NCBI GenBank assembly: GCA_964564675.1
Contig: CAZMBI010000003.1
Coordinates: forward strand, 1 to 64,000
DNA: 64,000 nucleotides
Reading direction: 5' to 3'
From: CAZMBI01 sp964564675
Lineage (GTDB): Bacteria; Pseudomonadota; Alphaproteobacteria; Rickettsiales; UBA3002
Shown here one piece after another: positions 33,426 to 41,050 of this stretch (position 1 is its first letter; every line of letters begins with the position of its first letter). The position numbers and the translations under genes are program-made. Under the pieces are notes generated by a model, which did no database searches, had not been told where the DNA came from, and saw only the letters and a list, made by a program, of their open reading frames with translations.

Positions 33426-34523
33426 ATGGTATTAGAAGAAAAAAAACAACGCGCCAGCGAGTGGTTCCGCCAGTTGCGCGATATGATCTGCGCCGGCTAC
33501 GAAGCGATTGAAGCCGAGTATGATGGTGACGGCGAGCCGGGCCGGTTCACCATCACCCCGTGGGAAAGGCCTGAGGGCGGCGGGGGCGAAATGGGCATGA
33601 TGAAGGGCCGGGTGTTTGAAAAAGTAGGGGTGAATATTTCCATCGTCGAGGGTATGTTTGACGAGAAATTCCGTCGCGAGATTCCCGGCGCTTCCGACGA
33701 TCCACGCTATTGGGCGGCCGGCATTTCACTGGTGGCGCATATGCACTCACCGCTGGTGCCGGCGGCGCATTTCAATACGCGCATGATCGTTATCGGGGGT
33801 GAGAGCCAAGCCGAGCAGGAGGCGAGCCGAGGAAGCCATTACAGACTCTGGTTCGGCGGCGGCGGCGATCTCAATCCGATGTACCCAGATGATCAGGATA
33901 CGGCGGATTTTCATCAGGCGTTCCGGGATGCCTGCGACCCGTTTGACCCGGCCCTTTATCCGGCATTCGCAAACTGGTGCGACGAATATTTTTATATCCC
34001 TCATCGCGACATGACGCGCGGCGTGGGCGGGATTTTTTATGATTATCTGGGGCTGAATACATTATACCCTCACCCTGCCCCTCTCCCTGAGGAAGAGGGA
34101 AGCGTTCGCTTCGCTCACGCGAATGGGGAACAAGAAAACCTCTCGTATTGGGAGAGTTCCAAACGCGATAGCGTTTCGGGTGAGGGTAAGATTGACCTTA
34201 CCAAGTTCGGCAAGGGCGGCGTGGGCAAGGAGAAAACACAGGCCGGCATGGAAATTGCTGCCAACGCCGCGCTCGACTGGAATCAGGCCTTCGCCTTCAC
34301 CCAGGCGGTGGGGCGCGCCTTTCGCGATATATACCCGACGCTCATCCGCCGCCATATGCACACGCCGTGGACGGCCGAGCAACGCGAATGGCAATTGCAA
34401 AAGCGCGGCTGGTATGCGGAATATAATTTATTGTATGACCGCGGCACCCGCTTCGGGCTGATGACCGGCGGCAATACGGACGCGATTCTGATGTCCCTGC
34501 CGCCGGTGGCGAAATGGCCGTGA
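33426..34523 (+). CDS. hemF: Aerobic coproporphyrinogen III oxidase HemF, interrupted in frame by a palindromic repeat
   Basis: The oxygen-dependent enzyme that converts coproporphyrinogen III to protoporphyrinogen IX in haem synthesis. Conserved segments are MMKGRVFEKVGVNISIVEG, SLVAHMHSPLVPAAHFNTR, WFGGGGDLNPMYPDDQD, RGVGGIFYDYLGL and NLLYDRGTRFGLMTGGNTD. At 365 residues it exceeds the usual size (about 300). Residues 214-255 (starting YPHPAPLPEEEG) and perhaps up to about 280 have no counterpart in ordinary HemF, where DYL is soon followed by the FAFTQAVGRAF helix. The DNA there is a palindromic element. The catalytic segments on both sides are intact. Confidence 0.92.
   Translation: MVLEEKKQRASEWFRQLRDMICAGYEAIEAEYDGDGEPGRFTITPWERPEGGGGEMGMMKGRVFEKVGVNISIVEGMFDEKFRREIPGASDDPRYWAAGISLVAHMHSPLVPAAHFNTRMIVIGGESQAEQEASRGSHYRLWFGGGGDLNPMYPDDQDTADFHQAFRDACDPFDPALYPAFANWCDEYFYIPHRDMTRGVGGIFYDYLGLNTLYPHPAPLPEEEGSVRFAHANGEQENLSYWESSKRDSVSGEGKIDLTKFGKGGVGKEKTQAGMEIAANAALDWNQAFAFTQAVGRAFRDIYPTLIRRHMHTPWTAEQREWQLQKRGWYAEYNLLYDRGTRFGLMTGGNTDAILMSLPPVAKWP
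34065..34188 (+). repeat. 124-bp palindromic element inside hemF (RPE-like)
   Basis: The ends are perfect 11-base inverted repeats: TACCCTCACCC (34065-34075) and GGGTGAGGGTA (34178-34188). Inside are CTCTCCC/GGGAGAG pairs and a short hairpin around CCCTGAGGAAGAGGG. It stays open in the hemF frame and encodes residues 214-255. Confidence 0.8.
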
Positions 34524-34549
34524 TGGGGGTTACATCCGCTCAATAGCAA

Positions 34550-35032
34550 TTACATTGACCGACCGGTACGGCCTCCGGCAGGAAAAAGCGGTTTATCAAA
34601 ACGAGAAAGCGCTTCATCAAACAACTCGCCCATCCACTCTTTGGTCGCTGCGGCATCTTTTCTGGTCTGTTCTTCTGTCCTTTGCTCCACGGCCTCAACA
34701 ATGCCTGTGAGTAATGCTGGAAGATTTTGAAGTGCGGGGGACTCATTAGCCTTTTCTTCTACCGCGCTTTTTATTGCCTGCAGCCAATAACTGGCTTTTC
34801 CTTCCGTGTACGTGAGATGGGCATTATGGATGCGCCGTGATTCGTGATTAAAATAGTTGGTTATCAGCCCTTTCAGGGTTAGGTTCTGTTGCCCCGTCTC
34901 TGTATCCCGCGTGTATACTATCGCTGGATTATCAATGGCTCGGGATATTTGAATACTATCTCTGGTATATATACCCAGCTCTTCTTTAAGTTCTGTGAGG
35001 ATCACTTCATTTTCTGAAACTTCGCCCGGCAT
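34550..35032 (-). CDS. Unrecognised protein, 160 residues (islet)
   Basis: A soluble, charged and mostly helical protein with no signal peptide or membrane segment. It opens MPGEVSENEVILTELKEELG and has a long glutamate- and alanine-rich helical region near residues 95-130 (AVEQRTEEQTRKDAAATKEW). I know no family for it. The DNA is visibly richer in A+T than the flanking hemF and ampG genes. It lies 106 bases downstream of another unrecognised gene on the same strand, so the two may form an operon. No good Shine-Dalgarno precedes the ATG. The gene ends convergent with hemF. Confidence 0.6.
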   Translation of the reverse strand: MPGEVSENEVILTELKEELGIYTRDSIQISRAIDNPAIVYTRDTETGQQNLTLKGLITNYFNHESRRIHNAHLTYTEGKASYWLQAIKSAVEEKANESPALQNLPALLTGIVEAVEQRTEEQTRKDAAATKEWMGELFDEALSRFDKPLFPAGGRTGRSM

Positions 35033-35138
35033 TGTTAGCTATCCACTTCGTTGCAATTGATGTACTCGTTTTCCTCGTGTCGCCTTTATGTGCCGGTTAT
35101 TAGCGCCTTCCTACATGGCATGGCTGCCCCTGGCACAA
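35033..35138. other. Gap between the two islet genes
   Basis: The gap holds 106 bases of average composition. I see no hairpin terminator and no clear promoter, so cotranscription of the two genes is possible. Confidence 0.3.
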
Positions 35139-36377
35139 TCACCTTCTTATTTCCCTTCCTCCATTTGTTCTTTCACTCGTGATTTGCTCTGCTCTACTTG
35201 TTGGGGCATATAATGCGTCAGCCCGTTTCTTCAGCACGCCTAATCTTTCCTGATCGGCCATCAGCTCAACTTGTTTTCCGCTCCCTTCAAATTCCTCACG
35301 CAGCAATTTATTGCTGCGCAACGCATTGGCAATCATTCGCGGCGGAGAGGTAAGGCCCTGTTTTTCAAGCTCCTCTGTCATCCGCCTTTGAAAAACGTCC
35401 CGCACCTGATCCGGAGGCGTTTGTTGTTTGGTTATGTCATGCATTACCGATCGCACTGTTTTGGAGACCACAGTCACAAAATAATTAGCAAGCTGCTGTC
35501 GCCTTGTTCTGGTTTCTGCCTGCGACTGATCTGATCGATCGTCATCTGGGCCGGATTCAGAGGATGGCGTTAGATGCGGTGCATTTCCGATATCGCTAAG
35601 ACCCAACCCACCGCCTATGAGGTTTATCTCATCAATTTGCTGTCCGATTGGATCATCCGGTCCGGCAGGCACTGTGCGCCGCATTTGCCTAACAAACTCG
35701 GTGTTTTCAATCACTTCCTGCAGTTGCTCTTGCAGCAACCGCCCATCCTCGGGCGCCCCGGCTTTGGCAAACAGCTCTTCAAACGCTTCTAAGTACAGCG
35801 CTATCAGCGGGTAGCCCGCCGCCTGAATCCAACCGCCTAGGGAAATGGCCGGATAGGTTTGGGCGCCGAAATAATGTTTATGGGGTGGGTGCAAGCCCTG
35901 TTCTTGCAGATGGGAAAAGAACGCCTGCGTTAGTTGCTGCTTTGGCGTAAGGCCGGGATCTAATTCGTATGAGTTTTTATCCAGCGTTTCATTTATGGCG
36001 CTTGCGGCGGCCTCGTCGAATGCAAACACTAATGCGTCATGATATGCTTTTTTATTTTCGGCTAGATGGTTATCGACAGTGGACTGAAAATGCGCTTGGT
36101 AGGCTGTCCGGATTTGTTCCTGACAATCGTTGATTTTTCTATTTCTATCCCAAGACGGAGTTTTTTTTCCGAGCTTGCGTTCCTCTAATATTTTTACCAG
36201 TTCAGAGGAACTAAATATGCGATCGACAGCATTTCCGAATGCTAAATATGCCTGCGCGAGCGGTCCGGCCTCTTCACGAGGTCTTCTAGCTTCTCGTTCC
36301 TCCAGAAGCCGCAGGTTTATTTGTTCGACATAGCCTGACACCATTTGATCCCAACCCGGATAATATGACTGATGCAT
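35139..36377 (-). CDS. Unrecognised protein, about 412 residues (islet)
   Basis: A soluble, mostly helical protein, rich in Gln, Glu and Ala, without signal peptide or membrane segments. Landmarks are MHQSYYPGWDQMVSGYVEQI at the N-terminus, a central aromatic, glycine-containing patch (HPPHKHYFGAQTYPAISLGG), an acidic linker (SSESGPDDDRSDQSQAE) and a basic C-terminus. No known domain is evident. The sequence is A+T-richer than its neighbours. ATG 36377 is preferred: TATACT lies seven bases before it, implying a leaderless mRNA; an in-frame TTG at 36404 is the alternative. A secreted effector or lineage-specific regulator is possible, but nothing shows it. Confidence 0.6.
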   Translation of the reverse strand: MHQSYYPGWDQMVSGYVEQINLRLLEEREARRPREEAGPLAQAYLAFGNAVDRIFSSSELVKILEERKLGKKTPSWDRNRKINDCQEQIRTAYQAHFQSTVDNHLAENKKAYHDALVFAFDEAAASAINETLDKNSYELDPGLTPKQQLTQAFFSHLQEQGLHPPHKHYFGAQTYPAISLGGWIQAAGYPLIALYLEAFEELFAKAGAPEDGRLLQEQLQEVIENTEFVRQMRRTVPAGPDDPIGQQIDEINLIGGGLGLSDIGNAPHLTPSSESGPDDDRSDQSQAETRTRRQQLANYFVTVVSKTVRSVMHDITKQQTPPDQVRDVFQRRMTEELEKQGLTSPPRMIANALRSNKLLREEFEGSGKQVELMADQERLGVLKKRADALYAPTSRAEQITSERTNGGREIRR

Positions 36378-36384
36378 TTCCAGC

Positions 36385-36390
36385 AGTATA
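36385..36390 (-). promoter_or_regulatory. TATACT box seven bases before an islet gene start
   Basis: TATACT on the minus strand sits within the palindrome CAGTATACTG and seven bases before ATG 36377. No matching -35 hexamer is evident. Confidence 0.35.
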
Positions 36391-36421
36391 CTGGATTTCA
36401 GCAAAGGGCTTTATGATGATT

Positions 36422-37804
36422 TTATGATATTTTGGGGGCATCCAGCCCCACAAGCAACGCTCCCTTGGCGCGCAGGCGCCACCACAGCAGCAACGCCGGC
36501 AGGCCCATCAGTGCGGAAGCGGCGAACATGCCCGACCAGCCGATCCATTCGGCGACCAGCCCAGCCGAACCGGCGAGTGTTTTACTGGCCAGCGAGGCCA
36601 GCGAGGACAGCAGCGCGTATTGGGTGGCGGTATATTCGAGGTTGCACAGCCGCATCATATAGGCGATGGCCGCCGCTGTGACCATGCCGCCGGAAAGGTT
36701 GTCGACACTGATGGCAAGCATCAGATAGTCTTGGCGCGGGCCGACAGCGCCAAATCCGGCATAAATCAGATTGGCCACCATCTGAAAGAGCAGAAAAGAC
36801 AGCAGGCACCAGCGCACTCCCTTAAGGCGAATCAGGCTGCCGCCGACAAACATCCCCAGCAGGGTCGCGCCGAACCCATAGATTTTGGCAATGGCGGCAA
36901 TTTCGCTCTTGGTAAAGCCGATATCAAGGAAAAACGGCGTGGTGATGAAGGCGATGAAACCGTCGGGGATGCGGTAGCACAGGATAAACAGCAAAATCAG
37001 CAGCCAATAAGGATAGCGCTGCATAAAGTCACGGAAGGGCATGACGAAGGCGTTGATGAGCCATTCTCGGACGGCTCCCTTTCCCTCTGAGGGGGAAGAT
37101 TGGGGAGGGGGGTGACCGCTTGCGCCATCAATTCCCGATAGAACGCCTCCCCCCTTCTTCAAGGGGAGGGGGTTTTGCGGCTCTCTTGCACATAGCACCG
37201 CGAGCATACCCACCGCCATACAGGCGGCCATGGCCAGATAAACGATCGGCCAGGTGGTCTGGTCAGCCAGCGCCAGCGCCCCCGCCCCGGCCACCAGCAT
37301 CCCGAGTCGATAGCCGAACACCGCCATTGCCGCGCCCTCGCCATATTGCCGGGGCTCAAGATATTCGGCGCGGAAGGCATCGATCACCACATCCTGACTG
37401 GCGGAGAAAAAGGCAATCCCAACCGCAATCCAGGCGAACGCGAACGGGTGGCTGCCGGGATCGGAAAAGGCAAGCAACGCCAAGACTCCCGCCAGACAGG
37501 CCTGGATGAACAACATCCAGCCCCGCCGCCGGCCGAAACGACGGGTTAAAAACGGCAGGCGCAGATGGTCGATCAGTGGCGCCCAGACGAAATTGAAGGA
37601 ATAGGGAACCGCCACCAGCGCAAACGCCCCGATGGTGGCTTTATCAAGCCCGGCATCGCTCAGCCAGGCCCCCAGCGTACCGCCCACCAGCAAAAGCGGC
37701 AGGCCGCTGGAGAAACCGAGGAACAATACGATAAGCAGTTTGGGGTGTAAGTAAGGGGCCAGGATTCGGGGTTCAGGATTCGGATGATTTTTATTTTCTT
37801 TCAT
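36422..37804 (-). CDS. ampG: AmpG-type muropeptide permease (MFS) with in-frame repeat insertion
   Basis: A 460-residue inner-membrane transporter that imports anhydro-muropeptides for cell-wall recycling. The N-terminus KLLIVLFLGFSSGLPLLLVG is diagnostic for AmpG, and about 12 membrane segments follow, including SFNFVWAPLIDHL and YRIPDGFIAFITTPFF. Residues 211-243 (NPLPLKKGGG through PSEGKGA), in the cytoplasmic loop between the two six-helix halves, derive from a GC-rich palindromic element. ATG 37804 follows AGGA at a suitable distance; in-frame starts further upstream lie inside the kinase gene. The first residues (NPEPRILAP) are also encoded by short direct repeats. Confidence 0.88.
   Translation of the reverse strand: MKENKNHPNPEPRILAPYLHPKLLIVLFLGFSSGLPLLLVGGTLGAWLSDAGLDKATIGAFALVAVPYSFNFVWAPLIDHLRLPFLTRRFGRRRGWMLFIQACLAGVLALLAFSDPGSHPFAFAWIAVGIAFFSASQDVVIDAFRAEYLEPRQYGEGAAMAVFGYRLGMLVAGAGALALADQTTWPIVYLAMAACMAVGMLAVLCAREPQNPLPLKKGGGVLSGIDGASGHPPPQSSPSEGKGAVREWLINAFVMPFRDFMQRYPYWLLILLFILCYRIPDGFIAFITTPFFLDIGFTKSEIAAIAKIYGFGATLLGMFVGGSLIRLKGVRWCLLSFLLFQMVANLIYAGFGAVGPRQDYLMLAISVDNLSGGMVTAAAIAYMMRLCNLEYTATQYALLSSLASLASKTLAGSAGLVAEWIGWSGMFAASALMGLPALLLWWRLRAKGALLVGLDAPKIS
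37076..37174 (-). repeat. GC-rich palindromic element inside ampG (RPE-like)
   Basis: Two hairpins are visible on the plus strand: CTTTCCC with GGGGAAG (37078-37098), and CTCCCCCCTT with AAGGGGAG (37147-37168). The G-rich segment GGGGAGGGGGGTGA lies between them. It is read in frame as AmpG residues 211-243. The tail closely matches CAGGGAGGGGGGTA at 13037-13050. Confidence 0.75.
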
Positions 37805-37826
37805 ATCTTCTTCCTGAATCCCTCCT

Positions 37827-38822
37827 TTAAGCCGCCAGCACGTCTTTGAGCGGCTTGAGCGCCCGCGCGCCGAGTTGCTGGATGATTTGGGTGGCGCACA
37901 GGCTGCCCAGCCGCCCGCACTCGGCCAGCGGCATGGCATGCACATAGCCATAGAGAAATCCTGCGGCATATAAATCGCCGGCGCCGGTGGTATCAATCAC
38001 CTCGTTGGCAGGCACCGGGGCAACGTCAAGCCGTTCATCCTTGCTTAAGATCACCGAGCCTTTTTCGCTGCGGGTGATAATGACCGCATCGCACCGGCCC
38101 TGCAGGTGATCAAGGATATCCTCCCAGCTACTATCGGGATACAGCGCCCGGGCTTCAGCTTCGTTGGCAAACAATATATCGATATGATTGGTGATAATTT
38201 CCTGAAACGCCTCGCGGTGATTGTCGACGCAAAACACATCCGACAAGGTAAACGCGCTTTTGGCGCCATGGCGCTCGGCCAGCGCGAAGGCATGGCGGAC
38301 CATGGCCTGATTGTCCGGTGTGCTCCACTGATAGCCTTCGATATAGACGACCTTGGCCTTGGCGATGAGCGTTTCGTCGAGGTCGCTGTCGGCCATGTCG
38401 CTGCCCGCACCGAGATAGGTGTTCATCGTACGCTGCGCATCGGGCGTCACCAGAATATAGCTGCAGCCGGTGGGTTTGTCGCCGGTGGCAACGGGCGTAT
38501 CGAAATCGACTCCCACCGCGCGCAGATCGTGGCGATAGATACGGCCGAACTGATCGTCGGCGACTTTGCCGATAAAGGCGGTGTGGGCGCCCAGCGATGC
38601 CAGCCCGGCCAGGGTATTGGCCGCCGAGCCGCCGGATACTTCCTGGCTTTGCTCCATATGGCTATACAGCCGGTTGGCCTCTTCCGCCGTGATCAGCGTC
38701 ATCGCGCCTTTTTTCATATCATAGCGTTCCAGCAGGGCATCATCGGTAAAGGCGAGAATATCCAAAATGGCGTTGCCGATGGCCACGACGTCGTAGGGTT
38801 TATTGCGATCAAGTCCGTACAT
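37827..38822 (-). CDS. PfkB-family sugar/nucleoside kinase (adenosine kinase-like)
   Basis: A 331-residue ribokinase-fold kinase. The N-terminus YDVVAIGNAILDILAF, the glycine-rich substrate region SGGSAANTLAGLASLG near residue 63 and the ATP/catalytic motif DTTGAGDLYAAGFLYG near 283 identify the PfkB family. The overall pattern (PTGCSYILVTPDAQRTMNTY) resembles bacterial adenosine kinases, but the true substrate is not certain. It lies 22 bases upstream of ampG and 78 downstream of kdsB, on the same strand. Confidence 0.87.
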   Translation of the reverse strand: MYGLDRNKPYDVVAIGNAILDILAFTDDALLERYDMKKGAMTLITAEEANRLYSHMEQSQEVSGGSAANTLAGLASLGAHTAFIGKVADDQFGRIYRHDLRAVGVDFDTPVATGDKPTGCSYILVTPDAQRTMNTYLGAGSDMADSDLDETLIAKAKVVYIEGYQWSTPDNQAMVRHAFALAERHGAKSAFTLSDVFCVDNHREAFQEIITNHIDILFANEAEARALYPDSSWEDILDHLQGRCDAVIITRSEKGSVILSKDERLDVAPVPANEVIDTTGAGDLYAAGFLYGYVHAMPLAECGRLGSLCATQIIQQLGARALKPLKDVLAA

Positions 38823-38834
38823 TGCTAAAGCCCT

Positions 38835-38868
38835 TAGTTGTTTGCAGGTAGTAGTTGTTTGCAGATAG
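38835..38868. repeat. Tandem duplication, two 17-base units
   Basis: TAGTTGTTTGCAGGTAG (38835-38851) is followed directly by TAGTTGTTTGCAGATAG (38852-38868), with one mismatch. The remaining gap up to kdsB has further echoes: GTTAGCC and GGCTAAC as an inverted repeat, and CTAACGGCTA-like text that runs into the last kdsB codons. Confidence 0.85.
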
Positions 38869-38900
38869 CAGATAGTCGTTAGCCATCAGCGCCGTAACGG

Positions 38901-39638
38901 CTAACCGCTAACGGCTAGTAACTCCCGTGCTTTCTCCAGATCCGCCGGCGTGTCCACGCCCAGCGGTAGCGCATCCACGATACATACTTCAATTCGCATG
39001 CCTTCTTCAAGCGCGCGTAATTGTTCGAGCCGCTCGCGCTGCTCGAGCGGGCTGGGCGGCAGGCTGACAAAACGCCCAAGCGCCGCCCGGCGATAGGCAT
39101 ACACACCGATATGATGATATAACGGCCCATCACCGCCGGGCGCGGCGGCCCGTGTGAAATACAGCGCGCGGCCACGGCGTTCGGTATCAAACGTGATGAC
39201 GGGCTTGACGACGGCGGGGTTGGTTTTTTCCCTGTCGTCGGTAATTTCCACCGCCAGGGTGGCGATATCCACCTGCGGGTGACTGAGACCATCCAGCAGG
39301 GTGGTAAGCAGGTTCGGCTCGAACGTGGGCAGATCGCCCTGCAGATTAATCACGATGTCGTGCCGTCCTTCCGGGTCCACTTGCGCGAGCGCCTCCCAAA
39401 TACGGTCCGACCCAGAGGCATGCGCCGGATCGGTCAGCACCGCCTTGCCCCCTGCCCGCTCGACCACCCAGGCGATTTCCGCATCATCGCAGGCGACCAC
39501 GACCGGGCCGAGCTCGGCCTCGCAGGCGCGGCGCCAGACATGCGTGATCATCGGCTCATCGCCGATCATGGCGAGTGGCTTATCGGGCAGGCGCGTGGCA
39601 CGCCGGCGCGCCGGAATCAGAATTATCGGCTGTGGCAT
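38901..39638 (-). CDS. kdsB: 3-deoxy-manno-octulosonate cytidylyltransferase
   Basis: It activates KDO as CMP-KDO for the inner core of lipopolysaccharide. The N-terminus IILIPARRRATRLPDKPLA carries the nucleotide-binding motif, and HASGSDRIWEAL and DIVINLQGDLPTFEP are diagnostic. At 245 residues it is normal. The C-terminal codons merge into a short repetitive stretch (LLAVSG). It is divergent from the cytochrome c gene. Confidence 0.92.
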   Translation of the reverse strand: MPQPIILIPARRRATRLPDKPLAMIGDEPMITHVWRRACEAELGPVVVACDDAEIAWVVERAGGKAVLTDPAHASGSDRIWEALAQVDPEGRHDIVINLQGDLPTFEPNLLTTLLDGLSHPQVDIATLAVEITDDREKTNPAVVKPVITFDTERRGRALYFTRAAAPGGDGPLYHHIGVYAYRRAALGRFVSLPPSPLEQRERLEQLRALEEGMRIEVCIVDALPLGVDTPADLEKARELLAVSG

Positions 39639-39832
39639 CGGTTCCTGATTGAGGCACGAGGTGGCGCGAAAAGCAAGGGGTTTGCGCAGTATCCATTGAC
39701 ATTCGCCTGCTTTCGCGCTTGATAACTAGTTGGACAGTTATACTGCGCTAGCCGACGCCAAAGCGCAGAGTCTGTCACGATTCTGCGATGCCTGCGGCCT
39801 TCGCTGAACGATAACGTAATACAGGACATCAC
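39639..39832 (+). promoter_or_regulatory. Divergent kdsB / cytochrome c region with a -10 box and leader hairpin
   Basis: TATACT (39739-39744) is a good -10 box for the cytochrome gene; the best -35 match (TTGATA, 39719-39724) is only 14 bases away. CTGCGC (39743-39748) pairs with GCGCAG (39763-39768) at the likely start of the leader. AGGA lies seven bases before the cytochrome ATG. Confidence 0.4.
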
Positions 39833-40519
39833 ATGGAATTAAATAAAATCGCTGCTGCCGTATTGCTCGCCGGACTGATCGGGATGGTCACCGGTAAGGT
39901 CGCCACGATTTTGTATTATGGCGGCGATCCGCATGCGGGAGGAGACAAGGAGATCACTCGCGGCTATGAAATCGAGGGCGCCGAGGAATATCTCTCGGAA
40001 ATGGCGGCGGGTGCCGGAAAAGAAAAGAAAGAGGAAAAGCTCGCCAGTATCATTCCGCTGCTGCACAAAGCCGATATACAGGCCGGTGAGTCGTTTTTCG
40101 CGAAAAAATGCGCGCTGTGCCATACGCATGAAAAAGGCGGGCCGCACCGCACCGGCCCCAACCAGTGGGAGGTGGTTGGTCAGGATATCGCTTCGAAAGA
40201 GGGGTTCAATTATTCGGATGCGCTGTCGGACTATCCCGGCGAATGGACCTATGATGAACTCAACGGGTTTTTACACAAACCCAAGAAATATATTCCCGGC
40301 ACGATCATGGCCTATATCGGTATCCGCGACGCCGAAGACCGCGCCAATGTCATCGCCTACTTGCGCACCTTAAGTGACAGTCCGGAGCCGATTCCGGAAG
40401 CGCCCGCCGAGCCGGAAGAACCGGCAGATGCGGAAGGTGAGGCACAAGAGGAGCCCACAGCCGATACAATGCCCGCCGATGGCACTTCGGACGCTCCGGG
40501 GGCGGGTGAAACGCCATGA
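39833..40519 (+). CDS. Membrane-anchored class I cytochrome c
   Basis: A 228-residue cytochrome of the CycM/c552 type. It has an uncleaved N-terminal membrane segment (about residues 5-29), the haem motif C93-A-L-C-H97, and the axial methionine M160 in PGTIMAYIGI. It probably carries electrons from the bc1 complex to a terminal oxidase at the periplasmic face. An acidic Pro/Glu/Ala-rich tail of about 45 residues follows the haem domain and is probably disordered. The stop overlaps the nfeD start (ATGA), an unusual coupling. Confidence 0.9.
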   Translation: MELNKIAAAVLLAGLIGMVTGKVATILYYGGDPHAGGDKEITRGYEIEGAEEYLSEMAAGAGKEKKEEKLASIIPLLHKADIQAGESFFAKKCALCHTHEKGGPHRTGPNQWEVVGQDIASKEGFNYSDALSDYPGEWTYDELNGFLHKPKKYIPGTIMAYIGIRDAEDRANVIAYLRTLSDSPEPIPEAPAEPEEPADAEGEAQEEPTADTMPADGTSDAPGAGETP

Positions 40520-40974
40520 CGCTCGAGCCCGCTTACTGGTGGCTGATTGCCGGGGCATTGTTTCTGGCCGTTGAGGCTTTCGGCATTCAGGGTATCGGTT
40601 TCTTATTTGTCGGGCTGGCCGCCATCATTATCGGGCTGGTGGTGAATTATCAGCTGATCCCGCCTGAAAACTGGATCGCCCAGTTCGGCGCGTTTTTCGG
40701 TATCGCCACGCTGATGGCCGCCCTGTTATGGAAAAAGCTGAAGAACTGGCGCACAAGCCCGGCCACAGCCGCGGATTATCAGAATATTATCGGCGATATG
40801 GCCACCGTCGGCAAAGACGGGCTCAGTCAGGGCAAAATCGGCCAGGTTAGCTGGTCGGGCACAACCATGATGGCGGAGCTGGACTCCGATGCGCCGGCGC
40901 ATTGCGAACAGGGCGCTATTGTTGAGATTGTAGCGGTTAAGGGCAATAAGCTGGTGGTGCGACCGGTGGCTTAG
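40516..40974 (+). CDS. NfeD-family membrane protein (short form)
   Basis: A 152-residue protein with two or three membrane segments (for example WLIAGALFLAVEAFGIQGIG, then FFGIATLMAALLW) and a C-terminal OB-fold domain (GDMATVGKDGLSQGKIGQVSW and GAIVEIVAVKGNKLVVRPV). NfeD proteins partner with SPFH/stomatin proteins, and one follows directly here. The start overlaps the cytochrome stop by four bases. The short form lacks the serine-protease domain of long NfeD proteins. Confidence 0.87.
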   Translation: MTLEPAYWWLIAGALFLAVEAFGIQGIGFLFVGLAAIIIGLVVNYQLIPPENWIAQFGAFFGIATLMAALLWKKLKNWRTSPATAADYQNIIGDMATVGKDGLSQGKIGQVSWSGTTMMAELDSDAPAHCEQGAIVEIVAVKGNKLVVRPVA

Positions 40975-41050
40975 TGGCTGGTGAATAGCGGATAGGGGGG
41001 GCACGGCCTGTCCCTTACTCACTACCCATTATCCAACCCGGAGGCATCCC
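40975..41050. other. Gap between nfeD and the SPFH gene with low-complexity repeats
   Basis: Short text such as GGTGAATAGCGGATAGGG and, inverted, CCTTACTCACTACCCATTATCC is present, with a run of seven G at 40995-41001. The end holds CGGAGG, the ribosome site of the SPFH gene. Confidence 0.4.
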
